This document shows, in pieces, positions 1 through 7,338 of a stretch of 27,131 nt of DNA (positions are counted from its first letter, which is position 1; every line of letters begins with the position of its first letter). The DNA lies in assembly GCA_964564845.1 (NCBI GenBank), contig CAZMCN010000010.1, positions 1-27,131 on the forward strand. The letters run 5' to 3'. The translations under genes and the position numbers were made by a program. A model generated the notes under the pieces. That model had not been told where the DNA came from. It made no database searches and worked only from the letters and a program-made list of their open reading frames with translations. Source of the DNA: CAYXPG01 sp964564845 (GTDB taxonomy: Bacteria; Planctomycetota; Phycisphaerae; Sedimentisphaerales; Anaerobacaceae).

Positions 1-57
1 TATTTATCGTCAAATTACCCATTCTGAGACCAATTTTTCAATTTTGCAAAAGTTCAG

Positions 58-735
58 TTAATAACTTGGCCGGATGGTTTCAGCGGTTTCGTAAGCTACG
101 AACCTGATGAACTCAACAGGACTGACCACGACCAACTCTTCCTTTAATGGTGCAAATCCTGAGCGGAGTTGTCTTCTGAAATATTTTTTTATTCGATATT
201 CAGTGGTTCTGTCGGCGCTGTTCCAGATTTGTTCGAGGGCCCAGAGTAGCTGACCGTCGTTGAGGTCGATGAGCTTTAGTCGCAGGCCGATGGCCATATG
301 AGGATATGGCTGGTATTCGGTAACAGTGCCGAGCATCACGGCGTCGGACTTTAAGGCCTTCCGAATCGCAAGTAACTGCTCAAGTGTGTAAGTTGGGGGG
401 GGGTTAAAGGCCCTGTTTTTTGTTTGTTGGGCCGAGTCGAGTTCGAACAGGAGGCTGCGCCAGGCGGGGTCGCTTTGTGGTATTAGAGTCAGGCCGAAAA
501 TCTGTTTTTTCTGGAAGGCCTGGAAAAGCGTCTTTGTTACATCGGCGGAGATTTCCGGATAGCTCGAGTCGTTGTCCAGCTCAACGACGGCAACTCTGCC
601 AACAGCGAACAAGTCCTTGTCCTGATTTAGATAGTAGTAGCTTGCCGGTGAAGGGAGAGGGGCTCTGTAGAAATGGCAGCCGGCGGGAAGGGTCGGCATC
701 AGCAGTAATAATAGTGTTTTTTTTAAGTTATTCAT
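58..735 (-). CDS. CsgG/FlgO-like outer-membrane lipoprotein
   Basis: This predicted lipoprotein of 225 residues has the lipobox LPAGC, with the lipidated cysteine at residue 20. After the anchor comes a CsgG/TolB-N-like pattern. It contains a strand with VGRVAVVEL (residues 45-53), then SDAVMLGTVTEYQ (130-142), then LRLKLIDLNDGQLLWA (151-166). CsgG, GNA1162 and the vibrio flagellar lipoprotein FlgO share this kind of fold. The assignment comes from pattern recognition only. The start at 735 was chosen because AGGTG lies six bases upstream and the ATG overlaps the stop of the preceding gene in an ATGAATAA junction; longer in-frame starts would run far into that gene. It is the last gene of the leftward flagellar block, after a second lipoprotein. 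A role in an outer-membrane flagellar ring or in envelope insertion is inference. Confidence 0.7.
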   Translation of the reverse strand: MNNLKKTLLLLLMPTLPAGCHFYRAPLPSPASYYYLNQDKDLFAVGRVAVVELDNDSSYPEISADVTKTLFQAFQKKQIFGLTLIPQSDPAWRSLLFELDSAQQTKNRAFNPPPTYTLEQLLAIRKALKSDAVMLGTVTEYQPYPHMAIGLRLKLIDLNDGQLLWALEQIWNSADRTTEYRIKKYFRRQLRSGFAPLKEELVVVSPVEFIRFVAYETAETIRPSY

Positions 736-1336
736 TTTGAGCACCTGCATTTTTGGCGGCGGGCCGGGATTGTGGTTGAGAATTGTTTGGGTCGTTTGTG
801 GATGCTTCGGTAGAAGGGGCGTTTTGATTTTGGGTTGATTGTGTTTTGACCTCACCGCCGAGAACATTTAGTATTTTGAGGAGTGCTTCCATCTGTGCCT
901 TGTCTGTCTGGCGTATTTCGTTCTGAAAACCGAGGACGCTGACTTTCCAGTTGTTCAGTTCAATGACCATTTCTCTGAGAAGTTCGTTTGCCTGGGTCAA
1001 TTCATTTTGAGTCTGCTGCAATTGTCTTTCGGATTCGGCGAGATGGTTTTTGAGAGTAGTGTTCTCGGCGATAAGGTTTTGATTTTTTTGTCTCATTGCG
1101 GCCATTTCTTCGGTAAGCTTGGCGTGTTCTTTGGCCAATTCTATAGCTCCTTCGACGGCGGTTGGACCTTTTTGAGAGGTCTGCTGAAATCTGTTTGGGG
1201 CAGGGGCGTTATATGGTTGTTCGACAGGTCTGGGTTCGAGAATAACCTCAATGGGCTCCTCAAGAGCGGAGCAACCTGCTAACAGGAAGATTAATACCGA
1301 CAGTGTTAGATACAATATTGTTTTTTTAGCTTTCAT
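728..1336 (-). CDS. coiled-coil lipoprotein of flagellar operon
   Basis: The product has 202 residues and a textbook lipoprotein signal: lysine-rich start, hydrophobic core, lipobox LLAGC with cysteine at residue 22. The region at about 62-160 is rich in Glu, Gln, Leu and Lys with heptad-like spacing, which suggests a long periplasmic coiled coil. The tail is Asn/Gln/Ser-rich and low in complexity. I do not recognise the family. The start at 1336 is preferred because GGAG lies nine bases upstream; an ATG at 1351 is in frame but has no ribosome-binding site. The stop overlaps the start of the CsgG-like lipoprotein by eight bases, so the two are probably translationally coupled. Co-transcription behind fliA points to a flagellar or envelope role, which is inferred. 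Confidence 0.7.
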   Translation of the reverse strand: MKAKKTILYLTLSVLIFLLAGCSALEEPIEVILEPRPVEQPYNAPAPNRFQQTSQKGPTAVEGAIELAKEHAKLTEEMAAMRQKNQNLIAENTTLKNHLAESERQLQQTQNELTQANELLREMVIELNNWKVSVLGFQNEIRQTDKAQMEALLKILNVLGGEVKTQSTQNQNAPSTEASTNDPNNSQPQSRPAAKNAGAQNE

Positions 1337-1356
1337 TTTCATTTTCTCCATTTAAT

Positions 1357-1614
1357 TTATTGTTCGTTTTTCTGGTTTTGGGAGGAGTCGTTAGGAGCAT
1401 ATTCACATTTTAGCTGTATTTTTGTTCCGCAGGAGCAGGTTACTTCTATGACGGCGAATTCGGGTTTGCTTTCGACGATTGTCGCATGCGGTGAGACTGA
1501 GGATGTATGTCGCTTTTTTGAGTTGGCGTGGTGTGGGCTGATTAGGTCAAGCTGTAGCCGGCCTTCGAGATTAACTTCACTACTTTTTAGAATGTGTCCT
1601 GCAGTGTTTATCAT
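1357..1614 (-). CDS. small protein with CxC...C motif
   Basis: This 85-residue protein is unrecognised. It has no signal peptide or membrane segment. Its most structured part is VTCSCGTKIQLKCEYAP (about residues 58-74). The spacing C-x-C followed by a third Cys ten residues later resembles half of a zinc-ribbon or another metal-binding knuckle. The N-terminal half reads like a small beta-rich segment (LEGRLQLDLIS), and the tail is polar. GGGA sits six bases before the ATG. It lies 46 bases downstream of a charged small gene and 20 bases upstream of the next lipoprotein start, so it is almost certainly in the fliA operon. The function is unknown; a metal-binding adaptor or regulator is only a guess. 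Confidence 0.6.
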   Translation of the reverse strand: MINTAGHILKSSEVNLEGRLQLDLISPHHANSKKRHTSSVSPHATIVESKPEFAVIEVTCSCGTKIQLKCEYAPNDSSQNQKNEQ

Positions 1615-1660
1615 CTGTTATCCCGACCTTTCATGATTTATAGATTCGGTATTTTTTTAA

Positions 1661-1897
1661 TTAAGCCTGATAATCGACTGTGTTAGTATCCGGGTTTTCA
1701 CTGTTTTTGTTTTGGGCAGGTTTGTTGTCGATATTCTGTTCGTCTGCTGAGTCAATTGTCTGCTGGTCTTCTTGATTTTTTTGCTCGTTCATCTGTTTAC
1801 GCCGTTTTCGCTCTTCCCGACGTTTTACGGCGTCTAAAGCTGCGATATTTTCCAGGCCTTCCACCGGTTTTATAATATTGTAATCGTTATCTGCCAT
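1661..1897 (-). CDS. small highly charged cytoplasmic protein
   Basis: The protein has 78 residues. The N-terminus IIKPVEGLENIAAL (residues 8-21) is followed by a very basic helix with KRREERKRRKQ (25-35), then a disordered Asn/Gln/Asp-rich tail. I have a recollection, not a search result, of small proteins in other flagellar loci that share an IIKPV...L...RREE-type start, which would make this a conserved accessory gene. Its ATG overlaps the end of fliA by eleven bases. GAGG lies about ten bases upstream, inside fliA, suggesting coupled translation. No enzymatic motif is visible. Partner binding to RNA, DNA or an acidic protein through the basic helix is speculation. Confidence 0.6.
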   Translation of the reverse strand: MADNDYNIIKPVEGLENIAALDAVKRREERKRRKQMNEQKNQEDQQTIDSADEQNIDNKPAQNKNSENPDTNTVDYQA

Positions 1898-2690
1898 CTT
1901 TCCATTGCCTCAATTTTATGGATAAGTTAAATAAAGCTGCTGCGTGTAGTTGGCTGACTCGTGATTCGGTGATTTTGAGAAGCTCGGCGGTTTGCTTCAT
2001 AGTTAGATGCTGCTGATAATAAAGCAGGATTATCTGTCTCTGCTTTTCGGGCAGTTTTTGTATAGCTTCTGATAATTTATCAATGAGCTCGGCTTGTTCG
2101 ATTTGCTCATCAGGTGTGGAAGTATTAAGAGATGGGAAAAAATCTATCAGTGCGGGAGTATTTTCATTGTTGCTGTCGATGGACAGGAAGTGTTGAGCGC
2201 GGGCATTTTCGAATATTTCATAAAGTTTCTCGATTGATATTCCCAGTTTTTCGGCCAATTCGCTGTCTGGAGGCACCGAGCCTGTCTGCTCGGTGATTTT
2301 TTGGCTAAGTTCAAAGGCATTGTGGATCTGCCTGTTGCGATTTGAGGGCACAAAGGACCATTCTCTTAATTCATCGAGGACGGCACCTCTGATTCTGATA
2401 TAGGCATAAGTTTTGAATTCGGCCTGGTGAGACGGGTCATAGTCCCGTGCTGCTTTAATGAGTCCGACGGTTCCGGCTGAGACCAAATCTTCGAATGATA
2501 AGGGGGGTTTTAGGTATGTTATTACCCGCTGGACTATTTTGGGGACCATTGGCAGAAGCTGTGCTATCCACTCACTTTCGAGTGAGCGTTTTTTTTGGCC
2601 TGTATAAGCGCGCAAAGCAGCGGTTTTAAGATGCTTTTTGCTGTCTTTGACGGTCTGTTTTTCGACGATGTTATTAGTTGCCATCGCCAC
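1887..2690 (-). CDS. fliA: RNA polymerase sigma-28 factor FliA
   Basis: This is a sigma-70-family factor of 267 residues, slightly longer than usual because of about 40 extra N-terminal residues. Region 2 spans about 42-112, with LSFEDLVSAGTVGLI (64-78) and FKTYAYIRIRGAVLDELR (92-109). A linker/region 3 follows at about 117-165, and region 4 lies at about 204-263 with a helix-turn-helix at 229-252. No extra domains are present, which fits the FliA/WhiG class that transcribes late flagellar genes such as flagellin. The start is GTG at 2690 because AAGGA lies eight bases upstream; ATG at 2684 is the alternative. It overlaps the preceding membrane miniprotein gene by 17 bases. I saw no convincing sigma-28 promoter in the window, so its targets are probably elsewhere. 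Confidence 0.93.
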   Translation of the reverse strand: MAMATNNIVEKQTVKDSKKHLKTAALRAYTGQKKRSLESEWIAQLLPMVPKIVQRVITYLKPPLSFEDLVSAGTVGLIKAARDYDPSHQAEFKTYAYIRIRGAVLDELREWSFVPSNRNRQIHNAFELSQKITEQTGSVPPDSELAEKLGISIEKLYEIFENARAQHFLSIDSNNENTPALIDFFPSLNTSTPDEQIEQAELIDKLSEAIQKLPEKQRQIILLYYQQHLTMKQTAELLKITESRVSQLHAAALFNLSIKLRQWKDGR

Positions 2691-2919
2691 TGCTATTTTC
2701 CTTTTGTTCGTTTAGTTGTCTTGTGATTATTATATTTATTAAAATGGCGTTAATTATCTTCACAGCCAGGATTGCCGCTAAATATGCCAACAGTGCACCA
2801 CCGACGGCCCTCTTACAGCAGGTAAAAGGGGACAAGCCTCTAATCCAGCCGACAAAGCTCAAGCTGAAAAAAAATATCACGGCGATATTTATAGCTATTG
2901 GCCGAGTGTTTAAGGGCAT
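2674..2919 (-). CDS. two-helix membrane miniprotein between flhA and fliA
   Basis: The product has 81 residues and two predicted membrane segments (about residues 7-24 and 38-66). They are separated by a short loop, WIRGLSPFTCCKRAVGGA, that carries a vicinal Cys-Cys pair and basic residues. The C-terminus is polar (NEQKENSSGDGN). I do not recognise the family. ATG at 2919 is chosen because GGAG lies nine bases upstream; a TTG six bases earlier would be only three bases from that site. The gene occupies the position where flhF and flhG often sit in other flagellar clusters, and its end overlaps fliA. Tight coupling to flhA and fliA suggests a flagellar membrane role, perhaps at the export gate, but this is inference. 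Confidence 0.65.
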   Translation of the reverse strand: MPLNTRPIAINIAVIFFFSLSFVGWIRGLSPFTCCKRAVGGALLAYLAAILAVKIINAILINIIITRQLNEQKENSSGDGN

Positions 2920-2980
2920 AGTCAATTGCTCCTTCTACAAATGGTATTTTGTATTTGTTTTTTTGCTTTTACATTGTTCA

Positions 2981-5134
2981 TTAGTTTGCTGCCCCGACAA
3001 GTTCCGGCTGCTGCAGTGTAGTCAATTCATTTTGCGGAGCGGAGATAGTTTCTATCGGCTCTATTTCTGTGGCGAGAACGATTTCATCGTAAGCTACGAC
3101 AGGCAGCGGAGGCACTGTTCTTGCGAGCATAGCAGCCAGGGGCGACCGTAGTCTGGAATCGCAGAGCAGAACTATCTTTTCTATGTCTTTGTCCATTGCA
3201 TTTTTCCAGGCTTGAGCGATTTTTTTGCTTATATCCATTGCCAATTCAGTTGGTAAGGCGAGGTTAATTGCCTCCGCTTCCTGGCGTAAGGTCAAGGTCA
3301 TCTGATGCTCAAGTGCGGGTTCCAGTGTTATAGCGGAGATTTTGCCATTGTCGTCTTTATACAGCTCGGTAATTGTTCTGCTTAAGGATTTGCGAACCAT
3401 CTCGGTTAGAGCGATGTGGTTTTTGGTCTTTGCGGCGAGTTCTCCGAGCGATTCGATGATGGTGTTCAATTCGCGAATAGGTATCTGGTCGGTGAGCAGG
3501 TTTTTAAGGACGCGCTGCAGCAGTCCCATCGGCACAAGTTCTCCAATGACTTCTCCGACGAGGGAAGGCTGGGTCTTGCGGAGTCTGTCAACGAGGAGCT
3601 GGACGTCTTCACGGCTCAGCAATTCATCAGCGTGTTTTTTGAGGGTTTCTGAGAGGTGAGTGATGAAGACCGATTCGGGGTCGATTACGGTATAGCCGTT
3701 TAATTCGGCTTTTTCCTTGTCTTCGGGTTTAATCCACAGTGCGGGCAGGCCATAAACGGGTTCAGTAGTTTCTATACCCTTGATTTTGGTCTGGACTGTT
3801 CCGGAATCCATAGCGAGGAACATATCAGGCTCTAACGTGGCCTTTGCTATGGGCATCTCGGCGAGTTTAATTTCATAAGCGGCTGGTTCGAGATTGATGT
3901 TGTCCCGCAGGCGTATGAGAGGGATAATAATACCGAACTGCTGAGCAAATCTTCTTCGCAGCGCTCCAATGCGGTCGAAGATAGTATTTGAGGTTATGTC
4001 AGCTGTGCTTTGTGCGTTGTTTTGTTTGTTTTTTCTTGGGTTGACCATAGGTATCAATCTGACTCCGACATTTACGGAGACTCTATCGACGTCGAGCAGT
4101 TCTTCAACAGGCTCTTTGTCCTGCCTTGCCTGTTGGGGGGTTGTTGCGGTTTTTTTAGCAGTGTCTTTTTCGGTTTTTGCGACAAATAGTCCTGCGGCTG
4201 CTGCGACGGCGGCCAGGCATATAAAAGTTATTTTGGGCAGTCCAGGCACCAGTGCCATGCCGGCGATTATGAATGATGCTATTATCAGGGGCTGGCTGTT
4301 CTTAAGGAACTGTTTTGAGAGGTCCTGGCCGACATTGTGGCTTGAGGAGATTTTAGTTACCAAAAAACCCGAACTTACAGAGATTATTATCGATGGTATC
4401 TGACTGACGAGGCCATCCCCGATGGAGAGAATAGAATAGGTTCTTATGGCGGCGGAGATAGACATACCGCGAAAATATCCCATAGCTATTCCGCCAATAA
4501 TGTTAATAGCAGTGATAATAAGACCTGCCTTTGCGTCACCTCGGATGAATTTGCTGGCGCCGTCCATTGCGCCGTAGAATTCACTTTCCTTGATGATTTT
4601 TGCCCTTCGCTGGTTTGCCTGAGCGTCGGTGATGGCGCCTGCGTTGAGGTCGGCATCGATTGCCATTTGCTTTCCCGGCATAGCGTCGAGCGTAAATCGA
4701 GCGGAGACTTCGCTTATTCTCTCGGCACCTTTTGTGATTACTATGAATTGTATGACAACAAGTATGAGGAAGATTACCAGCCCGACGACGAAGCTTCCTC
4801 CGGCGACGGAATCACCGAAGCTCTGGATAATTCTACCGGCATTACCCTGCAGCAGTATTAATCTGGTTGAGGCAACATTGAGGGAGAGTCGAAACAAAGT
4901 TACGAAAAGAAGCAGAGAAGGGAAGCTTGATAAGTCGAGCGCTTCTTTTGCTGATAGCGTGATAATGAGGACGGCCACAGCCAGGGATATACTGCAGGCC
5001 AGGAGCACATCGAGCAATGGTGTTGGCATACGTATTAGAAGAGTGGCAAGGATTGTAACCAGTCCCACAGCCACAATGATATTGCCGTGTGCTCCCAGTG
5101 GGGTATTTAGTGTTTCGAGTTTAGTATCCTGCAT
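2981..5134 (-). CDS. flhA: flagellar type III export gate protein FlhA
   Basis: The protein of 717 residues is close to the usual FlhA length of about 690. The N-terminal half (about 18-330) is a multi-pass membrane domain. It carries FHIPEP-family landmarks: RLSLNVASTRLILLQG (82-97), AERISEVSARFTLDAMPGKQ (137-156) followed by the conserved Asp-rich loop, and FYGAMDGASKFIRGDAKAG (186-204). From about 340 onward is the soluble cytoplasmic domain that forms the nonameric docking ring for chaperone-substrate complexes. The start at 5134 has AGGA six bases upstream. FlhA forms the export gate with FlhB and FliP/Q/R, none of which is encoded in this window. It sits between fliN and a membrane miniprotein, with fliA downstream. 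Confidence 0.97.
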   Translation of the reverse strand: MQDTKLETLNTPLGAHGNIIVAVGLVTILATLLIRMPTPLLDVLLACSISLAVAVLIITLSAKEALDLSSFPSLLLFVTLFRLSLNVASTRLILLQGNAGRIIQSFGDSVAGGSFVVGLVIFLILVVIQFIVITKGAERISEVSARFTLDAMPGKQMAIDADLNAGAITDAQANQRRAKIIKESEFYGAMDGASKFIRGDAKAGLIITAINIIGGIAMGYFRGMSISAAIRTYSILSIGDGLVSQIPSIIISVSSGFLVTKISSSHNVGQDLSKQFLKNSQPLIIASFIIAGMALVPGLPKITFICLAAVAAAAGLFVAKTEKDTAKKTATTPQQARQDKEPVEELLDVDRVSVNVGVRLIPMVNPRKNKQNNAQSTADITSNTIFDRIGALRRRFAQQFGIIIPLIRLRDNINLEPAAYEIKLAEMPIAKATLEPDMFLAMDSGTVQTKIKGIETTEPVYGLPALWIKPEDKEKAELNGYTVIDPESVFITHLSETLKKHADELLSREDVQLLVDRLRKTQPSLVGEVIGELVPMGLLQRVLKNLLTDQIPIRELNTIIESLGELAAKTKNHIALTEMVRKSLSRTITELYKDDNGKISAITLEPALEHQMTLTLRQEAEAINLALPTELAMDISKKIAQAWKNAMDKDIEKIVLLCDSRLRSPLAAMLARTVPPLPVVAYDEIVLATEIEPIETISAPQNELTTLQQPELVGAAN

Positions 5135-5145
5135 TTTTCATCCTG

Positions 5146-5167
5146 CACAACTGTGTGAACACAATTG
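5146..5167. promoter_or_regulatory. near-palindrome upstream of flhA
   Basis: A 22-base near-perfect dyad, ACAACTGTGTG followed by AACACAATTGT, lies 12 bases upstream of the flhA start in the fliN-flhA gap. Nine of eleven positions pair. It could be an operator or an mRNA hairpin affecting flhA translation. Only the symmetry supports it. Confidence 0.3.
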
Positions 5168-5207
5168 TCCTTACAGCGTGAGTATTACATATTTGAGCGG
5201 GTGCTGA

Positions 5208-5576
5208 TTATTCTTCGTTTTGAGTTTCTTCTGTTTTTTCAGCAGGTTCACCAAGACCGATAATCTGTTTAATTTTAACGGCGAACCGCCCGTCCACTGC
5301 TACCACATTTCCGGTGGCAAATTTAGTGTCCTTTATGTATAAATCCACCGGTGCATCGATGGACTTATCAAACTTTAGGACCGAGTTCGGAGCGAGCTGC
5401 AGCAGTCTCCGGACCGACATTTCAGTTTTTCCGATGACTGCCGAGACGGATATGTTCATATCAAGCAGGATGTTGACACTTCCGCCCGTTCCGGTGGGCT
5501 CGGTCACAACAGCTTCCGGAAATTCAACAGATTGCGCCTGGGTTTTTTCTTGTGTAGCTTGTGCTGTATCTGCCAT
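5208..5576 (-). CDS. fliN: flagellar motor switch protein FliN
   Basis: This SpoA-domain protein has 122 residues. The domain spans about 33-108, with LLDMNISVSAVIGKTEMSV (37-55) and the typical ending NVVAVDGRFAVKIKQIIG (90-107). The first 30 residues and the acidic tail are low in complexity, as in many FliN proteins. FliN forms the lower C-ring with FliM and docks FliH and the export ATPase. The start has a GGAAG ribosome-binding site seven bases upstream. It lies 69 bases after fliM and 73 bases before flhA. Its length (E. coli FliN is 137) fits a true FliN rather than a FliY with a phosphatase domain. Confidence 0.95.
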   Translation of the reverse strand: MADTAQATQEKTQAQSVEFPEAVVTEPTGTGGSVNILLDMNISVSAVIGKTEMSVRRLLQLAPNSVLKFDKSIDAPVDLYIKDTKFATGNVVAVDGRFAVKIKQIIGLGEPAEKTEETQNEE

Positions 5577-5645
5577 ATTCTCACTTCCTTTCTATATTAT
5601 TTATCTTTAATTGACATTTTTTGACGTATGTCGTTCATCTTTTTG

Positions 5646-6617
5646 CTAATGAGAGGTTTGCTCTGTAATTATGACGGCGTATCTTCCTGCTGATTTTGCG
5701 GGCCGGCCTCGAAAGAGTGTTTGTCCCTGGACAATCAGTTCGACCGGCTCATCAACCTTTTTATCAAGCAGCAATATATCACTGGGACGAAGCCCCATTA
5801 TTTCTTCAAAAGTGAACACAGTGCAAGCCAGTTGAGCGGTGATGGGGACCGACATTTGCTCTAAACGGCCAGTAATAGCTTTTGAAATATCCTCGGCTGA
5901 GAATTTTTTGTCCGTTTGAGAAGTTATACCTACGACAGTTTCGAGTTTTTCGCAGAGTATCAGGATGTGAGCTTCGGTGGTGTTTTCTGAGTCGGCCTGC
6001 TTGATTTTAAGAGTAATTTTGCAGAGTACTTCTGTTCCGGGCAGTTCGAGAGGAAAGTGTTTTCTGATAATGTTTTTTGCCGGTTGGAAATTGAAGCCGG
6101 CATAAGTGTCGGAAAACGCATTAACAATAGAAGAAGCGACGTCCAGTAAAAGCGATTCTTCCAGTTGTGACAAGTTTCTGTTGGCATTTTCTTTGGATTC
6201 GGTGTCCCCAAGCAATTGAGTTGTCCAGGTTATTGCAGTTTGGCTGGGTATGCTGATGAGGCCGGATGGGGGCTGTTGGTCGTCGCCGAAGGCAAGATAA
6301 TAATTTTCAGTGTGCTGTGGTTCGTTAGTTGAGAGTTGCTCAAGAAATTTATCGGCAAAGTGCTGGGTGGTCGAATCAATTGTAACATTGAAGTCAGTCC
6401 GGCATAATTCGGCGAATTTTTTGGCAATGGCATCAGCTACTTTTTCTGTGAAGCTGTCGAGCTCTTTGAGTTGATAATTGCTGAAGTAGTGAGGCTGGTG
6501 CCAATCATATTCGGCAGTGTCTATCTGTGTGTCATCGACCGGTCGCTGTGAACCTACGGCAGCAAGAATCTGCTGCATTTTTTCTCTGGTTAAGTTGTTT
6601 GTAAGTTTGTTGCTCAT
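5646..6617 (-). CDS. fliM: divergent flagellar motor switch protein FliM
   Basis: The protein has 323 residues, the usual FliM length. Order of parts: an N-terminal tail with LTREKMQQILAAVG (9-22), a central CheC-like domain (about 45-235) and a C-terminal SpoA domain (about 240-320, with GLRPSDILLLDKKVDEPV at 275-292). The tail aligns with the CheY-binding LSQxEIDALL segment, but the acidic core is replaced by KMQQIL. The central GGxG motif also appears lost: LLGDTE (135-140) occupies its place. The gene shares an ATGA overlap with fliL upstream. Its place between fliL and fliN, plus the SpoA domain, makes FliM the firm call. CheY-P contact may be weak or different here. Confidence 0.9.
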   Translation of the reverse strand: MSNKLTNNLTREKMQQILAAVGSQRPVDDTQIDTAEYDWHQPHYFSNYQLKELDSFTEKVADAIAKKFAELCRTDFNVTIDSTTQHFADKFLEQLSTNEPQHTENYYLAFGDDQQPPSGLISIPSQTAITWTTQLLGDTESKENANRNLSQLEESLLLDVASSIVNAFSDTYAGFNFQPAKNIIRKHFPLELPGTEVLCKITLKIKQADSENTTEAHILILCEKLETVVGITSQTDKKFSAEDISKAITGRLEQMSVPITAQLACTVFTFEEIMGLRPSDILLLDKKVDEPVELIVQGQTLFRGRPAKSAGRYAVIITEQTSH

Positions 6618-7276
6618 TGTATGACAAATTCCTTAAGATAAATTTCCCTGATTTGAGGTTTGCTGTCGGGGAAAAGTTCCTGGTTAAAAGCATCGAGTAT
6701 TTCCGAGCGGATACGCATTAGATTTTTGGTGCCGGTACAATCTTCAATGTTTAGGCTCGCAAGGTAGAGAGTGAGGCGATTTTTTAGGGCGGGTTTTTTT
6801 GCATCAAGCAGTTTTCGACCCTTAACTTCGTCAAGTTCGGAACTTAACTCCAAGGTTAGAGTTGCCCGGACATATCTTGTCGCATTAGGGACATTAAGAT
6901 TTGCGGCGACGGGTTCGAGTTCGTTGTAATACCAGTATCCTTTTGAGTTTTCAGCCGGGGTCTTTGGTGAGGGTTTCTTTGGTGTGGTGGTTGCGGCAGG
7001 TTCTGTTTCCTGCGGAGTCGATTCTGGAATTTGAGGTTGACCGTGGCCGGCAAACAGCCGGCCGAGTCCGAGGCCGGCGCCTGCACAGACGAGCACGACG
7101 ACAGCCATTATTATCCGCTGCAGAATACCACTGCCGGATGTTTCTTTATCGCTCTTTTGAGCTTCATTTTCATTGGCGGTATTGTCAGTGTTTTTGCCCT
7201 TTTTAGCTTGTTTTTTGGCCAATTTTTTTGCCTTTTTGGCTTCTTTAGCCTTTTTTTTGTCTTCTGTGTCAGCCAT
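6614..7276 (-). CDS. fliL: flagellar basal body-associated protein FliL
   Basis: The protein has 220 residues, longer than the usual 150-170. The excess comes from an extremely Lys/Ala-rich cytoplasmic N-terminus (residues 7-28, repeated KKAKKAKK-type blocks) and a Pro/Thr-rich linker (about 80-110). One membrane helix spans about 55-73. The periplasmic domain (about 113-220) carries the family pattern of a Leu-rich strand, LTLYLASLNIEDCTG, and the C-terminal ending EIYLKEFVIQ, close to the usual FliL ending. FliL forms rings around the stator and stabilises motor torque. GAGG lies seven bases before the ATG, and the stop overlaps fliM by four bases. Confidence 0.9.
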   Translation of the reverse strand: MADTEDKKKAKEAKKAKKLAKKQAKKGKNTDNTANENEAQKSDKETSGSGILQRIIMAVVVLVCAGAGLGLGRLFAGHGQPQIPESTPQETEPAATTTPKKPSPKTPAENSKGYWYYNELEPVAANLNVPNATRYVRATLTLELSSELDEVKGRKLLDAKKPALKNRLTLYLASLNIEDCTGTKNLMRIRSEILDAFNQELFPDSKPQIREIYLKEFVIQ

Positions 7277-7338
7277 TTTTTAACCTCTTAACCGATATTT
7301 TTTTGTGGTATTGCGAACGTTACAGACCAAAATTGTTA

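Noticed and set aside
1..57. Terminator after the last leftward gene
   Set aside because: No GC-rich stem followed by a T-run is visible in the 57 bases present; the operon may continue outside the window.
2678..3151. Open frame of 157 codons on the plus strand
   Set aside because: It is antisense to the membrane miniprotein and the 3' end of flhA; its hydrophobicity mirrors the complementary membrane segments.
4629..5207. Long open frame of 192 codons on the plus strand
   Set aside because: It lies opposite flhA, whose protein is strongly conserved; it is an antisense shadow without a recognisable product.
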